DNA of 64,000 bases from DATFDN01 sp963756545 (GTDB lineage: Bacteria; Pseudomonadota; Alphaproteobacteria; Acetobacterales; Acetobacteraceae), in the NCBI GenBank assembly GCA_963756545.1, contig CAVWNY010000001.1:1-64000 (forward strand). The letters run 5' to 3'. Of this stretch, positions 43,871 to 52,915 are shown in pieces (position 1 is the stretch's first letter; each line of letters begins with the position of its first letter). The notes beneath the pieces are model-generated. The model ran no database searches, was not told the origin of the DNA, and saw nothing but the letters and a program-made list of their open reading frames with translations. The position numbers and the translations under genes are program-made.

Positions 43871-45076
43871 CTACCCCACCACCCCCAACCCGCGCAGCCG
43901 CTCGATCTCCGCCGCATCGTATCCGGCCTCGGCGAGCACGTCGGCGCTGTGCGCGCCGACTTCGGGCGCCATGCGGGGCGGCGTCTTGCGCTCGCCCTCG
44001 ATGTGGAACGGGCTCATCACCGTCAGTATGTCGTTTCCCGCGAAGGGCGTGATCGCTTCGATCGCGCGAGCCTGCGCGTCACGCGAGACGTCGTCGAGCG
44101 TAGCTACCAAGCCGAACGTGACGCCCGCCTGGTGCATCACCGGCAGCCAGTCGGCGAGGTCGCGCTCGGCGAAGGCCGCGTCCAGCACGCCGACCAGCGC
44201 CCGCGCATTGGCGCGCCGGTCGGGGATCGCGGCGAAGCGCGGATCGTCGGCAAGCTCCGGCCGGCCGAGGGCGGCGCAGAATGGGCGGAACTGCCGCTCC
44301 TCGTTCAGCATCACCAGCATGAACCAGCGCCCGTCGCGCGTGCGGTACTGATTGCTGACCGCGTTCGGAATCTCCTCGCGCGGTGGGCGCGGATGGATCC
44401 TCGCGCCGCAGAGTTGCGCCTGGACATGGAAGCCGTTCGCCCACAGCCCGTTGGCGAGCAGCGAGGAGTGGACGGCACCGCCCTTTCCGGTGCGCTCGCG
44501 CCGGTAGAGGGCGGTGACGATGGCGCCGAACAGGCCCATCGCGCTCGGATGGTCGCCCATGCCGGGGGCCGAGCGCGCGGGTGGGACGGTGTGGTCGGCG
44601 CGCACGAGGTCCATCAGCCCCGAGCGCGCCCACCAGGCGGTGGAATCGAAGCCCGACTTCTCCGCCTCCTCTCCCGTCTCGCCGTAGGCGCTGAACGCGG
44701 CATGGATCAGGCGCGGATTGAGCGGCATCAGGTCTTCCGCCGCGATGCCGAGCCGATGGCGCACGCCGCGCGGGTAGTTGGTGATGAACACGTCGGCCCC
44801 GCGCACCAGGCGGTGCAGCACTCCGCGGCCCTGCTCGGCCTTCAGGTCGAGCGCGAGGCTGCGCTTGTTCCGGCCCGTGAGCATCCAGGCGTAGTCGTGT
44901 TCGCTGTCCGGCAGGCCGGGCAGCGCGCCGAGATTGCGGTACGCGTCGCCCGTGCCGGGCGGCTCGATCTTGATGACGTCGGCGCCGAAGTCGCCGAGGA
45001 CGGTCGCCGCCGCGGGGGCGGCGATGAAGCTCGCGCAGTCGATCACGCGCAGGCCGGCGAACACGCTGTCGGGCAT
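43871..45076 (-). CDS. CaiB/BaiF family CoA-transferase
   Basis: This protein of about 401 residues is a class III CoA-transferase that moves CoA between carboxylic acids. It has VFAGLRVIDCASFIAAPAAA, VLGDFGADVIKIEPPGTGD, NKRSLALDLKAEQGR and, near the expected catalytic Asp, SAYGETG...SGFDSTAWWARSG. The closing GAHSADVLAEAGYDAAEIERL is typical. ATG 45076 is preferred to an upstream GTG (45094). Thiolase and DUF35 genes lie upstream on the same strand, so a role in breaking down an organic acid via CoA esters is plausible. Confidence 0.88.
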   Translation of the reverse strand: MPDSVFAGLRVIDCASFIAAPAAATVLGDFGADVIKIEPPGTGDAYRNLGALPGLPDSEHDYAWMLTGRNKRSLALDLKAEQGRGVLHRLVRGADVFITNYPRGVRHRLGIAAEDLMPLNPRLIHAAFSAYGETGEEAEKSGFDSTAWWARSGLMDLVRADHTVPPARSAPGMGDHPSAMGLFGAIVTALYRRERTGKGGAVHSSLLANGLWANGFHVQAQLCGARIHPRPPREEIPNAVSNQYRTRDGRWFMLVMLNEERQFRPFCAALGRPELADDPRFAAIPDRRANARALVGVLDAAFAERDLADWLPVMHQAGVTFGLVATLDDVSRDAQARAIEAITPFAGNDILTVMSPFHIEGERKTPPRMAPEVGAHSADVLAEAGYDAAEIERLRGLGVVG

Positions 45077-45120
45077 TTCGCTAGGCTTCCCCACTCGAAA
45101 TAGACGCCGTTTAATTTACA

Positions 45121-45212
45121 CCGTCATTGCCGGACTTGATCCGGCAATCCAGCGGACTTGCCCGCCTGCATGGACTTCGGCTGGATGCCCGGATCAAGTC
45201 CGGGCATGACGG
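45121..45212. repeat. Long intergenic palindrome, family B
   Basis: Arms of 32 bp (45121-45152 and 45181-45212) run from CCGTCATTGCCGGACTTGAT to the complementary ATCAAGTCCGGGCATGACGG, with a few mismatches around a 28-base loop. It separates the CaiB and thiolase genes. Confidence 0.85.
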
Positions 45213-45230
45213 AACAAGGACACCACTTCC

Positions 45231-46376
45231 TCAGGCCCGCTCGTTTCCGAACACGATGGTCCCCGACGCGGCGAACATTCCGCCGACGCCGTGGCACACC
45301 GACACCTTCGCGCCCTGGATCTGCGCCGGCGCGATACCGCGCATCTGCCGCACGCTCTCCTGCAACGCGAACATCCCGTACATGCCCGAATGCGCGTAGG
45401 ACAGCCCCCCGCCGTTGGTGTTCAGCGGCAGCTTGCTGCCCGGCGCCGTGTTGCGGCCGGCGATGAACGCTCCCGCCTCGCCGCGCCCGACGAAGCCCAG
45501 ATCCTCCAGCCCATACAGCGGCAGATGCGCGAAGGCGTCGTAGATCATCAGATGATCGACATCCTTGTGCGCAATACCCGCCGCCTTCATCGCGGTGGGG
45601 CCGGCGACGCGGAACGCGCGCGAGGAGGTGAAATCTTCCATCTGGCTCACCATCGGCGTCTCGACGCTCTCGCCGGTGCCGAGGATGTACACCGGCTTTC
45701 CCTTCACGTCGCGCGCACGCTCGGCCGAGGTCAGGATCAGCGCCCCACCGCCGTCGGACACGAGGCAGCATTGCAGCAGCCGGAACGGATAGGCGATCAT
45801 GCGCGACCCGAGCACGTCCTCGACCGTGATCGGGTCGCGGAACGTGGCGCGCGGGTTCTTGCCCGCCCACTCGCGCTGCACGACGGAGACCATCGCGATC
45901 TGCTCGTGCGTCACGCTGTATGTCTTCATGAAACGCAGCACGGGGATCGGGAACAGCGAGGGCGGGCCCATCGGGCCATAGGGCTGCTCGAACTGCCCGG
46001 CCAGGCTGTCGGGCGGCACCGAGCGGGGCGGGTTGCCGACGCGGGACTTGCCGCTCTCGCCGTGGGTGATGAGCACGGTCTTGCACAGGCCCGCCTCGAT
46101 CGCCGCCGCCGCATGGCGGACATGGATCATGAACGAGCAGCCGCCGACCGAGGTGCCGTCCACCCAGTTGGGCGTGATGCCCAGGTAATGCGCGATCTGC
46201 ACCGGCGTCTCCACCGCGCAGGCCACGCCGTCGATGTCCTTGGGCTTCAGTCCGCAGTCGGCCATTGCGTTCAGCGCGGCGTCGGCGTGCAACTGGATCT
46301 GCGACAGGTCGGGGATGGTGCCGAGCTTCGTGGTCTCGGATGCGCCGACGACGGCGATCTCTCCTGGCTTCAGCAT
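45231..46376 (-). CDS. Thiolase family protein (SCP2-thiolase-like)
   Basis: This 381-residue protein resembles the non-decarboxylating thiolase/acetyl-CoA acetyltransferase group that pairs with DUF35 proteins. Segments include EIAVVGASETTKLG, DGTSVGGCSFMIHVRHAAAA (candidate nucleophile Cys), DAFAHLPLYGLEDLGFVG, LNTNGGGLSYAHSGMYGMF (His) and VSVCHGVGGMFAASGT (Cys). It lies 4 bp after the DUF35 gene. The substrate is unknown; sterol or acyl side-chain chemistry is seen in relatives. Confidence 0.87.
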   Translation of the reverse strand: MLKPGEIAVVGASETTKLGTIPDLSQIQLHADAALNAMADCGLKPKDIDGVACAVETPVQIAHYLGITPNWVDGTSVGGCSFMIHVRHAAAAIEAGLCKTVLITHGESGKSRVGNPPRSVPPDSLAGQFEQPYGPMGPPSLFPIPVLRFMKTYSVTHEQIAMVSVVQREWAGKNPRATFRDPITVEDVLGSRMIAYPFRLLQCCLVSDGGGALILTSAERARDVKGKPVYILGTGESVETPMVSQMEDFTSSRAFRVAGPTAMKAAGIAHKDVDHLMIYDAFAHLPLYGLEDLGFVGRGEAGAFIAGRNTAPGSKLPLNTNGGGLSYAHSGMYGMFALQESVRQMRGIAPAQIQGAKVSVCHGVGGMFAASGTIVFGNERA

Positions 46377-46380
46377 CGTC

Positions 46381-46788
46381 TCACTCCGCCGGCCGGAACA
46401 GGGGAAGCGTGATGTCGTCGTCCATCTTCTGGAACGCGACCTCCAGCTTCATGTCAAGCCGCAGCGCCTCCGGCGTCTGCGGGCACTCGACGATGTTGCT
46501 CATCAGGCGCGGCCCCTCGTCGAGTTGCACGACCGCGATCGCATAGGGCGGCGTGAAGCCGGGCACGTTGCGGTGGTGGATGACGTAGCTCCACAGCACG
46601 CCACGGCCGGAGGCGGCGAACACGCTCACCTCGCGCGAGGCACAGGCGGGGCAGAACGGGCGCGGCGGGAAATATGCCTTGCCGCACGCATCGCACCGTT
46701 GCAGTCGCAGCTCGCCGGTGCGCGTGCCGTCCCAGAAATGCTTGGTCTCCGGCGTCGGCTTGGGCCGCGCGCGTCCGGGCTCGGGCAT
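46381..46788 (-). CDS. Zn-ribbon/OB-fold (DUF35) acyl-CoA-associated protein
   Basis: This 135-residue protein has an N-terminal helix (ETKHFWDGTRTGELRLQRCD), a rubredoxin-like zinc ribbon (CDACGKAYFPPRPFCPAC) and a C-terminal OB-fold (GRGVLWSYVIHHRNVPGFTP). DUF35 proteins bind partner thiolases or hydratases and channel CoA esters. The thiolase gene starts 4 bp downstream, so the two are one functional unit. Confidence 0.9.
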   Translation of the reverse strand: MPEPGRARPKPTPETKHFWDGTRTGELRLQRCDACGKAYFPPRPFCPACASREVSVFAASGRGVLWSYVIHHRNVPGFTPPYAIAVVQLDEGPRLMSNIVECPQTPEALRLDMKLEVAFQKMDDDITLPLFRPAE

Positions 46789-46874
46789 GGGCGTTTCCTC
46801 CGTGCGATTGCGTCAAGTGTGGACCGTGCGGGCGCGACCGTCCAGCCGCGGGACCGGCCGATGCCCCCAGTATC

Positions 46875-47987
46875 TCACGTCACGCACAGTCTTTCGGTAA
46901 GCTCCGCCCGCGTGTGGACGTCGAGTTTTGCATACAGATTCCGGGAATGCGTAATCACTGTGTGCTCGGTGACGCCCATGTCGTCGGCGAGCCTACCTCG
47001 CGAATGACCCGCCACGAGACCCTGGCAGAGCTGTGACTCGCGGTGCGAGAGCGGCAGTTCATTTATCCGGCGCAGAATCCTGAGCCGGAGCGGCTCGCGG
47101 CGGACGAGAGATACTCCGATGCGAGGGGCAGCCGTTGGGGGTGTCTCGTGCTCCATGCAGTGGAGATGGAAGATAAATTCCCCCCAGGCATTGAGGTGGC
47201 GCCATACCGGCGGCGCTGCCAGTGGGCTATCCTCGCGCTGCGCCGCCAGGATGTGGCAGAGGCGAACGACTTCGTCGGGCAATGCATCGACGCGCATCCG
47301 CCTGGCGGCGTCTGGCGACCACGAGGGATACCGCACCATCAACAGAAGCCGCGACGCGCCCCGGCTCACGTATTGCACGCAGCCCTTGCCGTCGGCGATC
47401 ACCAGCCCGCTGTCGTCGCTGTCGACAAACCGGTGGTCCGGCGCGTGGCTGGTCAGCGCATGGGCAACGAATGGTGCAATCGCCTCAAGCAGCCGGGCGT
47501 CGCGTCGCGTGAAACCAGGATCGTTGGCGGCACGGGCGAGATGCAGGTCGCCGAGTCCAGGACCATGGCCGGCTATCTTGAGGTGCAGCACGCGTTCCCA
47601 ACCTATGGGACGACATATCAGGTTGTACAAATCGCTGCTCATGAATTCCCGGTGGTCCACCTTCAGCACCCGTTCGTAGAGATCGCACGCCGACGAAGTG
47701 TAGTTCGTGCGCATCACGTCGGTGAATGTGTGTAGAAGTTCCCGCTCCCGGCGGTTGTGGAACTCCTGGAGGTAAAGGGGAGTCACTTCCGCCGCGCCGG
47801 GGATTTCGGAGTACATGTTGGCCAACTCCTGGTGCGGCCCGGCCCAGAAGAACGTGTTGCCGTGGCTCGGCACGAGGTCTTGCAAATCCCGCAAGAGTTG
47901 CGGGATCACGATCTGATCGCTCAGTCCCAGGCAGCACAGCCGCTGGATGCGGGCGATCACTCGCCCGGTCGGTGTGGCTTGCGTCAC
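46875..47987 (-). CDS. LuxR-type transcriptional regulator, copy 1
   Basis: This 370-residue protein has a C-terminal LuxR/FixJ helix-turn-helix, LPLSHRESQLCQGLVAGHSR then LADDMGVTEHTVITHSRNLY, covering about residues 305-365. The N-terminal 290 residues are a sensory region with no receiver domain; the middle (SDDSGLVIADGKGCVQYVSR) looks PAS-like. The start is a GTG. It is strongly similar over its whole length to the gene at 48372, and the upstream DNA is duplicated as well. Target genes are not known. Confidence 0.88.
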   Translation of the reverse strand: MTQATPTGRVIARIQRLCCLGLSDQIVIPQLLRDLQDLVPSHGNTFFWAGPHQELANMYSEIPGAAEVTPLYLQEFHNRRERELLHTFTDVMRTNYTSSACDLYERVLKVDHREFMSSDLYNLICRPIGWERVLHLKIAGHGPGLGDLHLARAANDPGFTRRDARLLEAIAPFVAHALTSHAPDHRFVDSDDSGLVIADGKGCVQYVSRGASRLLLMVRYPSWSPDAARRMRVDALPDEVVRLCHILAAQREDSPLAAPPVWRHLNAWGEFIFHLHCMEHETPPTAAPRIGVSLVRREPLRLRILRRINELPLSHRESQLCQGLVAGHSRGRLADDMGVTEHTVITHSRNLYAKLDVHTRAELTERLCVT

Positions 47988-48047
47988 GGCACTCTACCCC
48001 CGTCTGCCGGCCAACTTGGCAAGAGCACGCCAAACGGATTAACGCGG

Positions 48048-48132
48048 GAACTACCACGAACGGGGGAAGTCCCGCGTCCCGCCTGATCGGTAGGCTCCGG
48101 TCGTTGGTTCATCTGGAAGCAACGATATCAGG
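48048..48132 (-). promoter_or_regulatory. Duplicated upstream region of the LuxR genes
   Basis: A 24-base block containing GAACTACCACGAACGGGG is identical at 48048-48071 and 49535-49558, 60-61 bases upstream of each regulator's GTG. A second block around GATATCAGGG is nearly identical at both places. Conservation above that of the intervening DNA suggests a promoter or operator, perhaps autoregulatory, although recent duplication could explain part of it. Confidence 0.45.
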
Positions 48133-48153
48133 GGATCCGGAAGGGAAAGTACC

Positions 48154-48354
48154 ATGCCATCCGCAAGGGGTCTGCGAGCATGGCTGACGGATTTCCCTGC
48201 CTTGTCTCCCGTCCTCCTCTTCAGTCTGATCGGCCTGCTGATCACCGCCTGGTGTGCGCTGCCGTCCCGGACTGGGCAGCGCCGCTCTCCGACGTTCGGG
48301 CCTGGAGCTGAGACCCGACGGCCGCCGCGCGGCCTTCCGTCCCAAGCAATGTGA
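48154..48354 (+). CDS. Possible small membrane protein (doubtful)
   Basis: A 66-codon frame encodes one hydrophobic stretch (SPVLLFSLIGLLITAWCAL) after a basic start. The duplicated region upstream of copy 2 (from about 49640) is similar in DNA but has no matching start codon or frame, which argues against a conserved gene. It is listed because nothing else occupies this divergent interval. Confidence 0.25.
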   Translation: MPSARGLRAWLTDFPALSPVLLFSLIGLLITAWCALPSRTGQRRSPTFGPGAETRRPPRGLPSQAM

Positions 48355-48371
48355 CTTGCAAAGCATGGTGT

Positions 48372-49475
48372 TCACGTCACGCACAGCTTCTCGGTAAGCT
48401 CCGCCCGGGTGTGAACGTCGAGTTTTGCATACAAATTCCGGCAATGCGTGATCACTGTATGCTCGGTGATCCCCATGTCGTCGGCGAGCCTCGCTCGCGA
48501 ATGACCCGCCGCTAGACCGTGGCAGAGCTGCGATTCGCGGTGCGAGAGCGGCAGTTCATTTATGCGGCGCAGGAGCTTGAGTCGGAGCGGCTCGCGGCGG
48601 GTGATAGATACTCCTACGAGATGGGCCGCCGTTGGGGTCTCGTGCTCCATACAGTGGAGATGGAAGATAAACTCCCCCCAAGCGTTTAGGTGGCGCCATA
48701 CCGGTGGTGCCGGCAATGGCCTATCCTCGCGCTGCGCGGCCAGGCTGTGGCACAGGCGAACGACTTCGTCAGGCAATACATGACCGCGCATCTGCCTGGC
48801 CGGTGACCAGGAAGGATACCGCACCATCAACAGAAGCCGCGCCGCGCCTCGACTCAGATATTGCACGCAGCCTTTGCCGTCAGCAATCACCAGCCCGCTG
48901 TCTTCGCTGTCAACAAACGGATCGGCCGGCGTGCGATGGGTCAGGGCATGGGCAACGAAGGGTGCGATTGCCTCAAGCAGCCGGACCTCGCGGCGCGTGA
49001 AATCAGGATCGCTGGCGACACGGCCCATATTCAAGGCGCCGAGTTCCGGGCCTTGGCGCGTTATCTTGAGCTGGATCATGCGCTCCCAACCCAGGGGACG
49101 AATTATCAGATTGTACAAGTCGCCGCTCATGAACTCCCGGCGGTCCACCTTCAGCACCCGTTCGAAGAAATCGCACGCCGGCGAGGCGTAGTTCGCGCGC
49201 ATCACGTCAGTGAATGTTAACATGACTTCGCGCTCCCGGCGGTTGTGGAACTCCTGGAGGTACAGGGGAGCCACTTCCGCTGCGCAGGGGCTTTCGGTGT
49301 AGATGTTGGCTAACTCCTGCTGCGGCCCGGCCCAGAAGAAGGTGTTGCCGTGGCTCGGCACGAGATCTTGCAGGTCCCGCAGGAGTTGCGGAATGACAAT
49401 CTGATCGCTCAGGCCAAGGCAGCACAGCCGCTGAATCCGCGCGATCACTCGCCCGGTCGGTGTGGCTTGCGTCAC
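48372..49475 (-). CDS. LuxR-type transcriptional regulator, copy 2
   Basis: This 367-residue paralogue of the preceding regulator has the same sensory region (QRLCCLGLSDQIVIPQLLRD) and HTH (LADDMGITEHTVITHCRNLY). The GTG at 49475 has a strong GGAGGAG box, which settles the start against an upstream in-frame ATG. Differences from copy 1 are scattered along the protein, so the duplication is not brand new. It is divergent from the oxalate decarboxylase-like gene, which it may regulate; that is inference from position. Confidence 0.88.
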   Translation of the reverse strand: MTQATPTGRVIARIQRLCCLGLSDQIVIPQLLRDLQDLVPSHGNTFFWAGPQQELANIYTESPCAAEVAPLYLQEFHNRREREVMLTFTDVMRANYASPACDFFERVLKVDRREFMSGDLYNLIIRPLGWERMIQLKITRQGPELGALNMGRVASDPDFTRREVRLLEAIAPFVAHALTHRTPADPFVDSEDSGLVIADGKGCVQYLSRGAARLLLMVRYPSWSPARQMRGHVLPDEVVRLCHSLAAQREDRPLPAPPVWRHLNAWGEFIFHLHCMEHETPTAAHLVGVSITRREPLRLKLLRRINELPLSHRESQLCHGLAAGHSRARLADDMGITEHTVITHCRNLYAKLDVHTRAELTEKLCVT

Positions 49476-49754
49476 GGCGCTCCTCCCGTTTGCCGGCCAA
49501 CGTAGGCAAGAACCCGGCAAACGGATCAGCGCGAGAACTACCACGAACGGGGGAAGTCGCGCGTCCTATCCGGGCGGTAGGCTCCCGCCGTTGGTTCGTC
49601 TGGAAACGACGATATCAGGGACATCCGAGAACGGGAAGTGTCATCACGCCCGCAAAAGACTTTGCGAGCGTCGTGACGGACTTTCCTCTCGCTCGGCGCC
49701 CGGGCATCACGCTGACGTTACCAAATTGCCTGTTCCCGCAAGGGGAGGAAACGA

Positions 49755-50939
49755 ATGTCGCAAACCAATCGCCGCCTCTTTCTCGGTGGCCTGGCGTTCG
49801 GCGCGAGTGCCGTCACGACACACGCCCTGGCGGCAAGCGGGGATGGCCACGCGGCCGGCTACGACGTCGCGTCGGACTCGCAGTTCACGCCTCTGATCCC
49901 CCGCCGCGCGGGCCAGCCGCCGGCCTTCACCTATCCGCTCGATCGCCAAACACCGAAAGCAACATCCGGCGGTTGGGCACGCGACGTCACCATGCGCAAC
50001 CTGCCGATCTCCGAGGAGATCGCCGGCGCGCATCTGTTCGTCAATCCTGGCGGCGCACGCGAGATGCATTGGCACCGCGGCGCCGAGTGGGCCTGCGTCC
50101 TCGCCGGCCACTGCCAGGTGACGGTGGTCGATCCGGCCGGCATGGCCGAGGTGGTGAACTACGCTCCGGGCGACCTGTGGTATTTCCCTGGCGGGCACAG
50201 CCACGCCATCCAGACGCTGGGCGAGCAGCCCTTCCATGCCATCCTGACCTTTGATGACGGTCTCTATTCCGAGCACGGCACGTTCGGCATGAGCGACTGG
50301 ATGAGCCGCCTCGACGCCTCGCTTCTGGCGCAGAATTTCGGGATCCCGGCCGACTTTTTCGGCGCGCTGCCGAAAGCCGAGACGTACATCATGCAAAGTC
50401 GGGTGATCCCGCTCGACGGGGCGGAGGCGCGGTGCGCGCGCGAGCTCGATCACGCGCGCACCCACCGCCATGCCCTGATGGCGCGGACGCCATGGCGCGA
50501 ATTCCCGGGCGGGACAATACACCGCGCCTCGACGCAGGAGTTTCCCCTTTCCGCCACGGTGACCGGGCTCGTCATCCGCCTGCATCCCGGTGCGATGCAT
50601 GAGCTGCACTGGCATTCGAACGCCAACGAGTGGTTCTACGTCACGAAGGGCCGGATCCGCGCGACGATGTTCGGCGTGGACAAGCGGATGGCGACGGCCG
50701 AGCTCCAGGCCGGCGATTGCGCCTATATCCCGCGCGGCTGCGGTCATTCGGAGCAGAACATCGGCACCGACGAGTGCGAGATCGTCGGCTCGCTCGATAA
50801 CGGCGTCTATGAGGAAAGCACGCTCTCCGCCTGGGTGGCGAACGCGCCGCGGCACCTGCTTGCGAATAATTTCGGGATAACGGAAGCGGCCGTCCCGGAC
50901 TTCCCCAAGTGGGGGCAGAGCATCATCGCCAGAGTGTGA
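49755..50939 (+). CDS. Tat-exported bicupin oxalate decarboxylase family protein
   Basis: This 394-residue protein has a twin-arginine signal (NRRLFLGGLAFGASAVTT) and two cupin domains. Domain 1 has the manganese ligands in MHWHRGAEW and FPGGHSHAI. Domain 2 has them in LHWHSNANEWFY and RGCGHSEQN. The lid segment YSEHGTFGMSDW keeps a Glu comparable with the SENST lid that makes OxdC a decarboxylase rather than an oxidase. The reaction would be oxalate to formate and CO2 in the periplasm. AGGGGAGG lies before the ATG. Confidence 0.9.
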   Translation: MSQTNRRLFLGGLAFGASAVTTHALAASGDGHAAGYDVASDSQFTPLIPRRAGQPPAFTYPLDRQTPKATSGGWARDVTMRNLPISEEIAGAHLFVNPGGAREMHWHRGAEWACVLAGHCQVTVVDPAGMAEVVNYAPGDLWYFPGGHSHAIQTLGEQPFHAILTFDDGLYSEHGTFGMSDWMSRLDASLLAQNFGIPADFFGALPKAETYIMQSRVIPLDGAEARCARELDHARTHRHALMARTPWREFPGGTIHRASTQEFPLSATVTGLVIRLHPGAMHELHWHSNANEWFYVTKGRIRATMFGVDKRMATAELQAGDCAYIPRGCGHSEQNIGTDECEIVGSLDNGVYEESTLSAWVANAPRHLLANNFGITEAAVPDFPKWGQSIIARV

Positions 50940-51019
50940 GGGCGGCTACTTCCTCGAATGGGGAATGCGCCAACTTCGGCCCGCCCCGACGGTTCGCGGG
51001 CCCGCAAAGGAGATCGCAC

Positions 51020-51295
51020 ATGTTCAGGTCTTCGTTCGTCTTATCCCGCTACGCGGTCGCTACGGAGCTGCTGCAACGCGGCCATCAACGACCGGCGCTT
51101 CGGCTTGGCGGAGCCCCGGTACGGTTGGGGCTCGACGCCCTCTCCCATGCCGTGGTCGGCCGGATCGCACTCTGGCGCCGACGCGCCATCGACCGCGCCG
51201 AGCTGATGCGAATGAGCCGCCTTGAGCTGAGCGATATCAGGCTGAACCCCGGCGATGCACGGGACGAGGCGAGCAAGCCGTTCTGGCGGGGTTGA
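51020..51295 (+). CDS. DUF1127 domain protein
   Basis: This 91-residue protein ends in the DUF1127 (YjiS-like) motif: WRRRAIDRAELMRMSRLELS followed by DIRLNPGDARDEASKPFWRG. The N-terminal half is variable and basic. Short DUF1127 proteins are common in alphaproteobacteria and some bind RNA and affect phosphate and carbon metabolism; no role is known for this one. AAGGAG precedes ATG 51020. Confidence 0.85.
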   Translation: MFRSSFVLSRYAVATELLQRGHQRPALRLGGAPVRLGLDALSHAVVGRIALWRRRAIDRAELMRMSRLELSDIRLNPGDARDEASKPFWRG

Positions 51296-51408
51296 CCCGA
51301 GCCGGCCGCGCTCGCGGCTAAGGATCGGAAAGTAGGACCGCCTGATGTGGTCCGCGCGGCTGCGCGCGGTCCGGACACGGTCACCTGTGTGGGGAGAGGA
51401 ACAGCGTC

Positions 51409-51720
51409 ATGCGCACACGATTGTTGCATATCCATAACCATAACCATGGCTCCGACGAGTCCGTGGTTGAGATCGCGCCATTCACCGAGCGCCTGCCCTT
51501 CAGGCCGGGCCCCTCTTGGTATGACGCGTACTGGTGCCAAGACCGGCGCGAGCGGGGCACCGACGACCGGGCTCCGTCATCCCCGTCATATTCGCTGCTT
51601 CGGGGTTTCGTTCTGGCATGGCTCGACGCGCTAAGCGGCCCGCAGGCCGCGCCGGTTTCCCACGAGCCCGCGGAACCGGTGAGCCGCGCGCACCGGCCAC
51701 GGCTCGCCAGCGGACGGTGA
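51409..51720 (+). CDS. Hypothetical small protein
   Basis: This 103-residue frame begins MRTRLLHIHNHNHGSDESVV and contains PFRPGPSWYDAYWCQDRRER, a pattern I have seen in short proteins of alphaproteobacteria, then LLRGFVLAWLDAL. GGGGAGAGGAA lies upstream. It falls in a run of small stress-like genes between the DUF1127 and LrgA genes. I can give no function. Confidence 0.55.
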   Translation: MRTRLLHIHNHNHGSDESVVEIAPFTERLPFRPGPSWYDAYWCQDRRERGTDDRAPSSPSYSLLRGFVLAWLDALSGPQAAPVSHEPAEPVSRAHRPRLASGR

Positions 51721-51781
51721 TGCACGAAGCAAGGATGGCCGCGCCGGCACCGGCCGGCCTCCGCCTGAAAGGAGACCGCAC

Positions 51782-52171
51782 ATGCTCTGGTCATTATCCG
51801 CATTGTTCGGCTGCGCGGCCGCCGGAGAGCTGCTGCATCGCGTGACCGGCCTTCCAATTCCCGGCACGGTCATCGGAATGGTCCTGCTGTTCGCCGGCCT
51901 GGGACTGGCGGGACGCGAGGGCCGGCCGGTTTCGCTGCCGGCCGCCGACGGATTGCTCTCCTATCTCGCGCTGTTCTTCGTGCCGCCCGGGGTCGGCGCC
52001 GCGCTGCGCGTGGCGAGCCTCGCCCAATCATGGCCCGCCGTCGTGTTCGGTATCCTGGGATCGAGCGTGCTCGCGCTCATCATCACGGGCCGCGTCGCCC
52101 AGGCGCTGCTGGCCTGGCAGGATCGCCGCGCGGCGGCGCCGGTCCATCCTCGGCTGGGGCGTGCGCTATGA
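51782..52171 (+). CDS. CidA/LrgA family membrane protein
   Basis: This 129-residue protein has four predicted membrane helices and the family motifs GLPIPGTVIGMVLLFAGL and LALFFVPPGVGA. LrgA/CidA proteins work with LrgB/CidB as holin-like or metabolite (pyruvate, glycolate) transporters. AAAGGAG precedes the ATG, and the stop overlaps the lrgB start. Confidence 0.88.
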   Translation: MLWSLSALFGCAAAGELLHRVTGLPIPGTVIGMVLLFAGLGLAGREGRPVSLPAADGLLSYLALFFVPPGVGAALRVASLAQSWPAVVFGILGSSVLALIITGRVAQALLAWQDRRAAAPVHPRLGRAL

Positions 52172-52881
52172 ACGCGCTCGCTCAGGCGTTCGGCGACATG
52201 AGTGGGCTGCTCCTGCTCGCCGGCACGCTGCTCGCCTTTGAGACGGGGGTGCGGCTGCAACGACGGCTCGGCGGCAACGCGCTCGCCAATCCCGTCCTGG
52301 TCGCGGTCGTGCTGATGGCCGCCGTCGTGAAGCTGACCGGGATATCCGGCGCGGCCTATCTGAATGCCGTGCGGCCGCTTGATCTGCTGCTCGGCCCCGC
52401 GACCGTGGCGTTGGCTCTGCCGCTCTATCGCAGCGCACCGCGCATCCGGCAGGCGATCATGCCGGTGATGCTTGGGGTGCTGACCGGCGGCGCGGTGGCG
52501 GCGGTCTCGGTCGTGGCGATCGCCGCGACGCTCGAGGCGCCGTCGCTGCTGCTGCGCTCCATCGCGACCAAGTCCATCACCGTCGCGATCTCGATGAGCG
52601 TGGCGAAGGAGATCGGCGGCGATCCGCAGCTTGCCGCGGCGCTGACGGTGCTCACGTCAATCAGCGGCGCCGTGATCTGCGTGCGGGTGCTCGACCTGGC
52701 CGGGGTGCGCGATCCCCGCGCGCGGGGGCTGGCGACGGGCGTAACGGCGCATGGCATCGGAACGGCGCGGATGCTCACCGAAAGCGCGGAGGCGGGCGCC
52801 TTCTCGGGGCTCGCGATGGGTCTGGCGGGGTTCGCCGGCGGCGTCTTGGTGCCGCTGGCATTCAAGCTCCTCGGTCCCTGA
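52168..52881 (+). CDS. LrgB family membrane protein
   Basis: This 237-residue integral membrane protein carries LANPVLVAVVLMAAVVKLTG, ALALPLYRSAPRIRQ, LRSIATKSITVAISMSVAKE, the Gly-rich TSISGAVICVRVLDLAG and TAHGIGTARML, all typical of LrgB/CidB. ATG 52168 overlaps the lrgA stop (ATGA), so the two are coupled. Relatives export pyruvate-like acids or glycolate, which would suit the organic-acid genes around it. Confidence 0.9.
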   Translation: MNALAQAFGDMSGLLLLAGTLLAFETGVRLQRRLGGNALANPVLVAVVLMAAVVKLTGISGAAYLNAVRPLDLLLGPATVALALPLYRSAPRIRQAIMPVMLGVLTGGAVAAVSVVAIAATLEAPSLLLRSIATKSITVAISMSVAKEIGGDPQLAAALTVLTSISGAVICVRVLDLAGVRDPRARGLATGVTAHGIGTARMLTESAEAGAFSGLAMGLAGFAGGVLVPLAFKLLGP

Positions 52882-52915
52882 GCGATGACGAGCGAGAGGG
52901 AGAGGGAGAGCGATC

